Shown piece after piece: positions 55,901 through 64,000 of a stretch of DNA of 64,000 bases; position 1 is the stretch's first letter, and every line of letters begins with the position of its first letter. Made by a program: the position numbers and the translations under genes. A model generated the notes under the pieces. That model saw only the letters and a list, made by a program, of their open reading frames with translations. It ran no database searches and was not told the DNA's origin. This stretch comes from Aplidium turbinatum. Taxonomy: Eukaryota > Chordata > Ascidiacea > Aplousobranchia > Polyclinidae. The stretch covers positions 23,851,235-23,915,234 of the forward strand of contig OU964923.1 of the NCBI GenBank assembly GCA_918807975.1. Reading direction: 5' to 3'.

Positions 55901-58900
55901 AAATGCAATCAAATGAAAAAGAAGCAAAGAGCCAGCAAGAAAAGAGTAAGCGGCAAGCTCTAACAGAGTTGGGATGTGAGTATGCAACAAAATACCTCCT
56001 CTCTTCCGATCCGCTTCTGTCAGCCTCCAATTCGCTATAATTGTAAGTGAAGCTTAACTGCACTCTCCAAAACCAGGAACAGTCATCGGTTCATTTGGTC
56101 ATTAGGTAGAAACGTTTTGAGCAACCTTTGCGGCAATAAAAAAAAGTACCATTTTTGATCATGCTTGAAGTTACTTACTTGTATGAAAAGGTTAAGCCGG
56201 CAACAGGAAGATTTTCACAGGAAAGAAAAAAGAGCGGAGATACCGCAGCAATTGCGACTGTGGTGGCCGATGTAAACCTCAGCATACCGCGAGGTGTCCA
56301 CTGGAATGCGTAAACAAGAATACCACCGGTTATGCTTCCCACAATTGCAGCAGGAACGATCGTGACACCTACAGTGATATTTTCAAAATCAATTTGTTAC
56401 ACTACGGATAGCAATGTTATCACATAATTCTATTTGCAAAGAATTCAGAATCAATTACAATAGACCTACTCCTTTTTGTAACATTTTAAATATATCAAAA
56501 CTTTGATAGTAAATGCAACAATAAAAAAACAACAATTCTTGAAAGCTAAAAATTTCACTACAAGGGTCAATAAGAAATTTATTGAAGATTGTTTAGTTAA
56601 TGAAACATTTTTTCTGGGAAATAATTCCCTTTTTCGAAATCAAAACGTTGTGACAAATTTAAAGTTGATAAAAAAATAAAGCTCAGGTTATATACCTACC
56701 TGATAGCAATGCTGCGTTTCCCAGAGGTAAGTGAAAATTATTTTCAATAAATTTTGTTAAAAACGCAGAAAGTCCAGTCAAGACCAATCCACCAACACAA
56801 TCGCCCATGGTAGAAAATAGAAATGTTTGGTTTTTGAACAAGGTCCATAGAGACATTGGAAAAGCTTTTACTGAGTTTAAAAAGCCTTTGCCTGTAGCTG
56901 CTGTTGAAGTTCCAAGCTTGTGAACTTCTGGCACGCGATTTGCTCTATTTTTGGCAGTGCCTTTACAAAAATAAAAACAATCAATAGAAAAATAAAATCT
57001 GTTAACTAATTTTTTGCGTAAAAAAGTCACATGCATTAATTTTCAATACCGGTGCTGAATTTTTTTTTATACAAATACCGGTAACTGTTTTCAACAACTT
57101 TAATTGTTCTCCCTTTTCGCTACGAAAATGATTCAATTAGACTTGAAAGAATAGGATTGTAAATGTAAAAAGTTTTGCTTTTTTCAAGTTATGCTTTTCT
57201 AATTTGTATCCTGTCAGCAGAATCGTCATCCCTTAAATTGACGTCGAAAATCCAGTTTCACTGATAGTTTGAAAAAAACAAAATTGTGAAGCGGATTACC
57301 GTTTTAGCTTAAATAATTAAAAATAACTTCACGCACGCAGTTGTTTTCATGATTTTCTATTGACCGCTGGCTGCTCTGACTAAAACTAAGTTAGACGATA
57401 GCACCTGCTGTTACAACATAATATTATGAACTTTAGACACTACCATGCCTATCAATGCTTGCCTGGCAACTGTTTTGGAAAACCAAATAATGGGATAACA
57501 AGCAACCAGCAAAGTCCCATAATGATCATTGGCATCACCCACCAGGCTCCAACCCAACGAGGATCGTAAAGGGTGAGATCTCTGAAATATGGGAAATATA
57601 ATTGGCAGTTGTGAGGAATGAGTTAGTGTGGAATAGTTGTGAAATAATTGAACAATATGTTGAAATATAAAGTAATATGTTAAATAAACAGTTGAAATAA
57701 GTGGAATAGTTGTGAGGAATTTTATAGCAGTCATTCTTCTTTCTTTCCTTGGCCAGAAAAACAGCAAAAAAAAGGACGTAAAGATGCTAATAAATGCAAA
57801 AATGCAATTATTCCACCGTTGGTCTCTAAGAAGGGAAAAAGATGCAAGACGGTACACATCAATTTTCATCTTTTTTATGTTTACCCAATTTTGTGCACTT
57901 TGTACAAAAAGTGTGTTTGCAGTCTACTGTAAAGTACGGTTATGGAAACAAAAAACGGTAGAATAAAACAAGTAGAATACCATGTCATATGCAATGGGTT
58001 ACATGTTGTAGATTAGCCTGCACGTTTCATTGAAGATGGCAGTGTTTGTTATTAATTAAACAAAGCACTTGTCAGAACGTAGTTAGTTGTTTAGTTATTC
58101 TTACGTAGTAGTGCGGTCAAAATCAACATAATATTCGGAAAGAAATGTTCCGCCTGAAAGGAATCCTATCATTGACCCCAGAAATATGGCTGCGTTGGCA
58201 ATACCTGGAAATAAGAAATGTTTAACTGTAGATATTCAATTATTTGCTTTCTAATGCTGCTTCAAAAACTGCTTTAACTGATCATGGCCACGTATTTCAT
58301 TTGTTCCTGTTTTTATTAAATTGTATCAAGGAAAAAGTGCAAGTTGTCAAATTTAAATCATTTGAAAATGTAGCTTAAAGTTAGACGTAGCATTAACAAG
58401 AAAAGTAAAAAGTTTTGCATTAGTATCTATAAAATTTGATTGTTAGGTATTTACCTAAATATATGGATGATGTGCGCTTGGGGACGCTATCTTCAATATA
58501 AGAGAGACCAAGTGTATACGCTGGAGTGAGGCCAATTCCCATGATCAGACAAGCAAAAAATAGAATCAAAGCATTATTTCTTTCCTCTATTTCCGACGCA
58601 CAATCGGGTTCAAACGTGTTATTGCATATCACTGTAAAACATAAACAACACCAATAGGCACTGAAATCGAAATGGATATTAGTAAATAATCAAACTTTTA
58701 AATAAACTATATTTGGATAAAACGTCAAACTGGCATAAACTCGTTTCAACTTTTCTTTCTTTCCCTTTTGAAGAATATTTTGGGCAATGGGCAGCCTTGC
58801 ATGCAAACAGAGGTCTAGAGCCAAAAAAATGTGTCCTCAAAATACTCGACGCATTCATCCGAACAGTGGATTTTTCTTCGATATAATTTTCAACTACAAT

Positions 58901-61418
58901 TCGAACCCTCCTTGACAGTTCGTTTTTTCACAGTTTAGAGCTACAGTTGTTGTAATAAAATTGGCTACGGCAACGGACAAGTAGGGTTTGTAAGTTTAAT
59001 AGGCAACTTTGGTTGTGGTTTGCAACATTGCATTTACATTTATAAAATAGTTTAGGCGAAATCCTTTTTTCTTTTTTTTTAAATTATAATTTCGTTTTCA
59101 TCTTACAAAGTCTTGTTTCCATTCCGTACAGAGACACCGCAGTGCACACTTTTAAAACTATCATTGTAGTTGTTAGGTAGTTTCTATTGAACAGCTTAGC
59201 GTACATTCCCCCCCCCCCCCCAGTTCTTTTACGCTTCAAGTGTTTTATACTTTTAATTGTAGGCCACTTCAAATATATATCGGATTTGAGATATTTTCAT
59301 GTTCGGGAAGATTTTGGTGTCTTTGGATAACATTGCACCTCAGCTCTGGTGTCATTCTAAGTGTCAATTTTGGTCTAACACAAAAGTTTTTTCAAAGCAT
59401 TTCAAAAATTTAATGACAATTTTTAATATTATACAATTTTATCTGTCTATAATTTTTAATATCATCGGTATTTTTAAACAATTAATTTTTTAGGTTATTT
59501 GAGTTTATAAGTGCGTTCAGCAGGCGTTATGAGGAAACATTATAATTTAAAGTTATCAATTAATCACTTTGGATACAACATATTTTATTGTAAACAGGAA
59601 ATAATGCCGGATTTAAACTTTTTGCTTACTTTCAGAATGACTAAAAAAAATCAACAGATCTGTCAGAGTAAACAATGAATCACAGACGCTTATGACGTCA
59701 AAGCCTTGATTGCACCGTGAAGATCACAGTAGCAACAAGAAAATAGTTTTCAACTTTCACTATGTAGAATTACCTGACATAGCTTATCGCTCTAAATTGA
59801 TTACTGTGTTAATAATATGTTATATCTTTTCAGTTTATTGTATTGTTTTTTTTTTTTTTTAATAATGACATTCAATCCACAAGAGTAGTTGTCTATAATC
59901 TGTCTACTCTATTGAATGCTAAAACTACGTCTTTCCTAAAGGTGTGATCTCTAAAGATGTTATTAGAAATTATGAAAATTGTTGGTTTGTAGCACAGTAA
60001 CGTTTAATATAAATGCGACTAAAGATAAAACCTGTTCTCGAAAGTTTGACACAATTGAACAATCGTTTTTGCACTTTCAAATTTTTGTTCTATTTGTCAT
60101 ATTAATTTTTGCCAGTTGTATTCAACTCGTGTGGACGTGAAGTCACAAATCGTCAACCTAATAAAATAACTGTCTAAGTGATTTTTTGCAAAAAATGAGA
60201 TATTTATACGAAAATGATTGGAAACGCAGAGCGGTTGTTTTGACTAGGTCGCTTGTTCAGATTGTTCACTACGAGTATAGCATGCTTAAAAAATTAAACT
60301 GCCTAAGACATGAGATGGACATAGACAATTTAATTTCTTGCCTAAATCATTCGATTTTTGACTTGGCAAAATGACTTAGGCAGTTTTTCTATTAGGCTGT
60401 CAAAATAAGAAATGTACCACGAAAAAAATGCATTGACGTCTTGTCGATCGTAGACTGAAAAAGGAAATGTCATAGTTAATTGTTTGGTACTTTAGTCAGC
60501 TCACCTGAGAGAAAATCGCCTCCACTTTTGTACAATGGAGTTATAAAATGGGGAAGAGCATATAGGAGACAACTGAAGCCCACCAAAGCTGCTCCTAAAG
60601 CCACCAACCGAGCACGGTTAAACTTATCTCCAAAATACGTGATAAAAATTGAAAAAATACAAAACCCAATATCATAGCCTGCCAAAATAATAGCCGACTG
60701 CGAGCTGGTCAATTTGAAGCGTTGCTCCAATGCACTGACGTTTGTGTACAGAACTCCTGCATTCATCATCGCTGAAAAGCAAAACGAAGATTTTCATATT
60801 TCTGCTGCCTAAAAAATAACTTACGATCTGCTTTAGATTCTGTAAGTCGACTTGTCGATTTATAGACTTGGTGGTCGATCAATACTGCAATTTAATTTTG
60901 AGAAAGGTGGTGTGCGATTTCAGATTAAACTCGGTAAATTTTGTAACTTTTATGTAAGTCATTTCCTTCTTTCCGACGTGATAACATATCCAAAAAATTT
61001 AACTTTCACTAACAAATTATCGGGCTCTGACCGGGTTCAGATAAGGAATGTAGAGCTCACTTGCAAGTCTAATAAGTAATATTTACTCGTAAATATAAGC
61101 AATAAGTAATATTTACGGTAAATATTTACTCTAATTCTCAGCCAATTTTAACCGAAATCTTTACTTTGTGTAATAGCATTTCTTTTACTGGTAAAAAGTT
61201 ACAAACAAAAACAGCTCTAAGGACGTAACAAACATTCCCTCACCTGCCGTGCAAGTAAACAGCGTGTAGACGACCAAGAAACCCTTTGGATTATTGCAGC
61301 ATTGTAGCACTGATGGTGTAAATTTCCAGAAACCATATTTTTTCTCATTAGGGTTTTTCTGTTCGAGTGAACCATGACCATCAGTTTTTCCCATTCCAGT
61401 TTCTTTGTCGGCTTGCAT
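52749..61418 (-). CDS. Gene A: organic anion transporting polypeptide (OATP/SLCO family), 12 exons
   Basis: A multi-pass plasma-membrane transporter of the SLCO/OATP family, which in animals moves amphipathic organic anions such as bile salts, steroid conjugates and xenobiotics. I joined 12 exons by splice consensus and phase: 61418-61244, 60771-60505, 58631-58455, 58204-58105, 57581-57463, 56960-56700, 56368-56179, 56034-55996, 55775-55616, 54997-54846, 54020-53815, 52918-52749. They give an open frame of 671 codons, usual for the family. Landmarks are ERRF-like EQRFKLTSSQS in exon 2, GLTPAYTLGLSYIEDSVPK in exon 3, DPRWVGAWW at residues 246-254, and a ten-cysteine Kazal-like loop (Cys456 to Cys517) followed by hydrophobic segments. 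The ATG at 61418 is the first in frame and precedes the conserved NNPKGFLVVY segment. The substrate cannot be told from sequence. All introns are GT-AG except the one after exon 5, which is GC-AG. Family assignment is firm; transcript ends are not determined. Confidence 0.93.
53443..53590 (-). mobile_element. tRNA-derived SINE, partial, in intron 11 of gene A
   Basis: Minus-strand box A tggcgcagcaa and box B ggatcgatacc, then the same body as the SINE at 31391 (aaacaccgctcacctctac). More diverged and shorter. Confidence 0.75.
53815..54020 (-). CDS. Gene A exon 11
   Basis: Acceptor CGTTTCAG, donor GTAAGT, phase 2 to 1, 206 nt, as in gene B. Contains VLGTIPGPILYGSFVDKAC, the conserved C-terminal OATP segment. 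Confidence 0.94.
54086..54618. mobile_element. hAT-like MITE in intron 10 of gene A, with a second MITE inside
   Basis: Exact 8-bp duplication aaactaag (54078-54085 and 54619-54626); ends tactagcgtacgca / tgcgtgcaccactg. The inner element at 54391-54574 is nested in it. Confidence 0.75.
54391..54574. mobile_element. Short hAT MITE, 184 bp
   Basis: Ends cagtggcgtagccagg / cctggctacgctactg, flanked by tcaatggc and tcaatgcc (7 of 8). Same end family as the element at 38070-38752. Confidence 0.8.
54846..54997 (-). CDS. Gene A exon 10 (last four loop cysteines and a membrane segment)
   Basis: Acceptor TTTGACAG, donor GTTAGT, phase 0 to 2. DCGC and GSCESDC complete the ten-cysteine loop; a long hydrophobic segment follows. 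Confidence 0.92.
55616..55775 (-). CDS. Gene A exon 9 (Kazal-like loop, first six cysteines)
   Basis: Acceptor TGTTTAG, donor GTGAG, phase 2 to 0. Codes for ACNEMCRCQ and YFSPCHAGC, the hallmark OATP large extracellular loop. Confidence 0.93.
55996..56034 (-). CDS. Gene A exon 8, 39-nt microexon
   Basis: Acceptor AATTATAG, donor GTATTT, phase 2 to 2. It adds the hydrophilic stretch NELEADRSGSEER to the extracellular loop ahead of the Kazal cysteines. Skipping it keeps the frame, and no equivalent is seen in gene B, so it may be optional. Confidence 0.65.
56179..56368 (-). CDS. Gene A exon 7
   Basis: Acceptor CACTGTAG, donor GTAAGT, phase 1 to 2, 190 nt, the same length as in gene B. Codes for two membrane segments with WTPRGMLRF between them. 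Confidence 0.92.
56700..56960 (-). CDS. Gene A exon 6
   Basis: Acceptor TGTAAAG, donor GTAGGT, phase 1 to 1, 261 nt, identical in length to gene B. Codes for the central cytoplasmic loop, two hydrophobic stretches and NNFHLPLGNAALLSG. Confidence 0.93.
57463..57581 (-). CDS. Gene A exon 5 (WVGAWW signature; GC donor)
   Basis: Acceptor ATTTCAG, phase 2 to 1. Codes for YDPRWVGAWW and a membrane segment ending FPKQLP. The donor reads CAG|GCAAGC, so the following intron is GC-AG. Gene B has CAG|GTCAGG at the same codon. Confidence 0.9.
58105..58204 (-). CDS. Gene A exon 4
   Basis: Acceptor ATTTCCAG, donor GTAAG, phase 1 to 2, 100 nt. Codes for a membrane segment with FLGSMIGFLSGGTFLSEYY, closely matching exon 4 of gene B. 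Confidence 0.9.
58455..58631 (-). CDS. Gene A exon 3
   Basis: Acceptor TTTTACAG, donor GTAAAT, phase 1 to 1, 177 nt, the same length as in gene B. Codes for CNNTFEPDC and then a membrane segment ending in GLTPAYTLGLSYIEDSV. Confidence 0.93.
60505..60771 (-). CDS. Gene A exon 2
   Basis: Acceptor TTTTCAG, donor GTGAGC, phase 1 to 1, 89 codons. Contains the OATP element ALEQRFKLTSSQSA and YFGDKFNRAR, between the first membrane segments. Confidence 0.93.
61244..61418 (-). CDS. Gene A exon 1
   Basis: ATG to donor GTGAGG, ends in phase 1. Codes for a charged cytoplasmic N-terminus and the start of the first membrane segment (CCNNPKGFLVVYTLF). The equivalent exon of gene B is also 175 nt. Confidence 0.9.
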
Positions 61419-64000
61419 AATTAAAAATTAGTTCACTAAAACTAGAATAAGAAAAGTATGATTTAAGTAAGGAGATGCACGGTGGAAACAAAAAAGTTGT
61501 ATGTTTTTTTCAATTACACACATAACCGCTAATTAAGCCACTTGATTAACTTTTTATCATTTTTACCAATTTAATTTTGTATACTGTAACCTACACACGC
61601 TTCTGCAGCTGTGAGATAGAGTAGAATGGCAATTATATGGACAATTGAATGTTTCAACCTTTATTTAATTTCTAAAATAAATTTAGCAATTAATGGCTTT
61701 CGCCAAGTCTAACTGAAGTGGCGGTTGGTTTCGATGACAATTAAAAACAAATACCCGAACGATTCAAAATCACCAGTTTTATAGTTTTAAACTTGTGTAG
61801 GCTAGTATTTATTTTGTTTTTAGAATTAAATTTTTGCTCAGTTGCTGCAATGCAAAATTCTCTTGCTCACTTGTCTTTTTAAAATCGCAGCTATTTCGTG
61901 TCATGACCTGCCCAGTTGTGCAACCGACGTTTGTATGTGAGGCTATGCCATGCTTATGACATCGGCCAACTCATCACAAGTCAAAAAGAATGTTGAAAGT
62001 TTTTCAATTTGCGATGCATCGTTGCAGATACTGAATTGGCCAGTTACTTCGTTTGTTTTTGACTGCACAACAATACTTCACTACTCCGCTTTTGTAGCAC
62101 TTTTGGTGAAGCTTTTTTAAAAAAAATGAATTACCGCAAAATATATCTTGAAGCTGATGAGCACGATACAAAATTTCCCTAAACAGGGGTGGAAAGCATT
62201 TTTCATTGACGGGCTGTTGTAGTTTTTGACATTTCAGCGTAATTTGATGAATAATCTTTAGTCGCTTGGTTAATGCTAGGCAGCTGAAGATTAAAACTAA
62301 GTTGATGGCAAGGCAAGAAATTCAATCTTCATGTCCACCGTCAAGCATGGATTCAAGTGCCTTACAAAATTCGTCATTGTTACGGCTGCAGACGTTGAAT
62401 CAACGTAAAAATGACTCATTTTGCTGTCTGGGGAGTGCTGTCAATAGGTGTGGTACTGATACTCTTTCCAACATCGTGCAGGTCTTCTCACCGCTTCACT
62501 ACGCAGCTGATATTTCGGGGTTGATTCTACGTATAAAGTTAAAGAGCTTCGAAGAAAAAAATAATTAAAGATGCAACATGTTAATTTTATTCAATATCAT
62601 GGTTAAGATTTTCCTCTTTAAGAGTTTAACGTTTTGTATTTACGAAGTAAGGCAATGCCTCATAAACCAACGTTTGGTGTATTACAGATATTGTTTGACT
62701 ACTGGTAATAAAAATACGTTAAACATCTAAAGAGTTTCAATTAGTTTTATAAACTCGTTTGACTTTCTGATGGAAATATAGCATGTTCTAATAGCTTTCT
62801 TGTTATAAACCATGTTTAATATCCCCTTTCCACCAATATAGAATGTAAAAGATCAGAATAGCCTCATGTTTTGAAACGACTTCGTGAAAATCATAAAATT
62901 TTAAGCAATTAGCTAACTCCTCTTCTAAATAGTTAAACATGACACTATTGTTAGACTAACAATCTTTAACGGTTTCAACTCATTTCAACTTAATCAATGT
63001 TCAAACCGACCCCGTATGACTTAATAAACATTTGTTTTTCCAACTGCACTATCAGTAGCCTACAATTCCCGCAATCCGTCTGGCATCTTTCCGACGTTAC
63101 CAGTCAATTTTGATCCAGTGCATTGCAAATAAATGGTCTTGCCAACGCATTTTTTTAGAGAAAAGGATTAAATTGAGAAGACTGCACACAAAGAATACCA
63201 TGCAGATGAAAAGGTAAAGAACCGCCTAATCACGTTTCAGGTTAACTACCATGTGCAGCGTACCGGTGTGATGGTGAACGTGTCATTTTCTATCAACATT
63301 GCACCGGGATTAAAGTATGGTGCAAAAGAGAAGGCAATTTTGATAAAACAAGTGTTTTCTAAAATCAGATACATTGTCTTCTGTTGTAGTTTAGTTAAAA
63401 CGTAACCAACATTGAAAGCTTTTCTGCTAGTGACAATGCAAAACGAATAGGCGCCCAAAAGGCTTTTGCAAATGTCGGTCACTGTGGGCAATTCAGTTTT
63501 ACTAATCGCTCTACCAGACGTATAATTGCATCCTTATTTCCACATACAAAGACTTACTTGCTCTATATAAGCTAATCGGTATCTACATTTTGTACGATTG
63601 AGTCTCATTAAACCTGATCAGCGAAACTGTTCAGGAATCAATTTTTACATTGTTTCTATTTGGAAAAGCTAATTTGAAAATTCTATGTAAGTTTATAGAA
63701 AATGGTCTCCACATAAACACGACATGATTTAAGCAATGCATAATCTTTGTATGTGATATTTTGCAGCTATGTTAGTACAGACGCAGTGACTTTTTTTAAT
63801 GGACTAACACAAACTTGTTTAGCAAGAAAACTACAATTTATTGACAAATATTTGAAATTGAATGTGGCCGTGATTAGCCAGCGGCAACAAATTAATATGT
63901 TGCTAAGTTTGCTATAGAAACTCTTGCGTGATGAGCACTGAGCAGTAAGCCCAACTACCTTTTGAAATGTAATGTGTATATATTTGTGTACTTAATACTT
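61419..64000. other. 5' flank of gene A, no gene recognised
   Basis: AT-rich sequence with short open frames lacking family resemblance. The promoter of gene A should lie here, but I see no convincing TATA box or initiator. A TAGCCTA heptamer near 63056 and a TAGGCTA near 61797 are the only repeated words I noted. Confidence 0.5.

Noticed and set aside
62266-62568. 100-codon open frame upstream of gene A
   Set aside because: No recognisable domain, no splice context and typical AT-rich chance composition.

Overview
The window is animal nuclear DNA from a low-GC, repeat-rich genome. Split genes with GT-AG introns, LINEs, tRNA-derived SINEs, hAT elements and a BEL/Pao element all point to a metazoan, probably an invertebrate deuterostome. 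A tunicate is my guess, but no marker in the window proves it. Both host genes lie on the minus strand and belong to one family: organic anion transporting polypeptides (OATP/SLCO).

Layout from left to right. Positions 1-17200 are transposon territory: hAT ends and MITEs, a LINE with an intact ORF2 (about 900-5797, plus strand), and an older decayed LINE on the minus strand (5805 to about 11790). That older LINE is interrupted by a 1.12-kb insertion of unknown class. A 1.26-kb foldback element (11826-13089) and further MITEs follow. Positions 17276-40931 hold OATP gene B (minus, 11 exons, 650 codons). Its introns contain a BEL/Pao element with seemingly identical LTRs, a SINE, a 4.3-kb long-inverted-repeat element that itself carries a nested hAT, and several MITEs. 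Positions 40932-52748 are intergenic and filled with hAT remnants, palindromes, Penelope/hammerhead-like repeats and LINE 3' ends. Positions 52749-61418 hold OATP gene A (minus, 12 exons, 671 codons). Positions 61419-64000 are its 5' flank, where I recognise no gene.

Genes A and B are tandem paralogues in the same orientation. Intron positions and phases correspond throughout, and five exons have exactly the same length. Each protein has a predicted multi-pass membrane body, the DPRWVGAWW signature and a ten-cysteine Kazal-like extracellular loop. They differ by one 39-nt exon found only in A, a GC-AG intron in A, and a nearly threefold size difference (8.7 against 23.7 kb) caused by insertions in B.

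The most unusual signal is the heptamer TAGGCTA (or its complement TAGCCTA). It occurs more than 50 times by eye, against about 8 expected from base composition. Wherever an older copy of the surrounding sequence can be inferred (the decayed LINE reading frame, a 16-bp minisatellite, a ~150-bp tandem unit), the heptamer is an exact 5-bp insertion turning TA into TA-GGC-TA or TA-GCC-TA. That is the form of an excision footprint left by a TA-targeting cut-and-paste transposon, repeated across the whole window.
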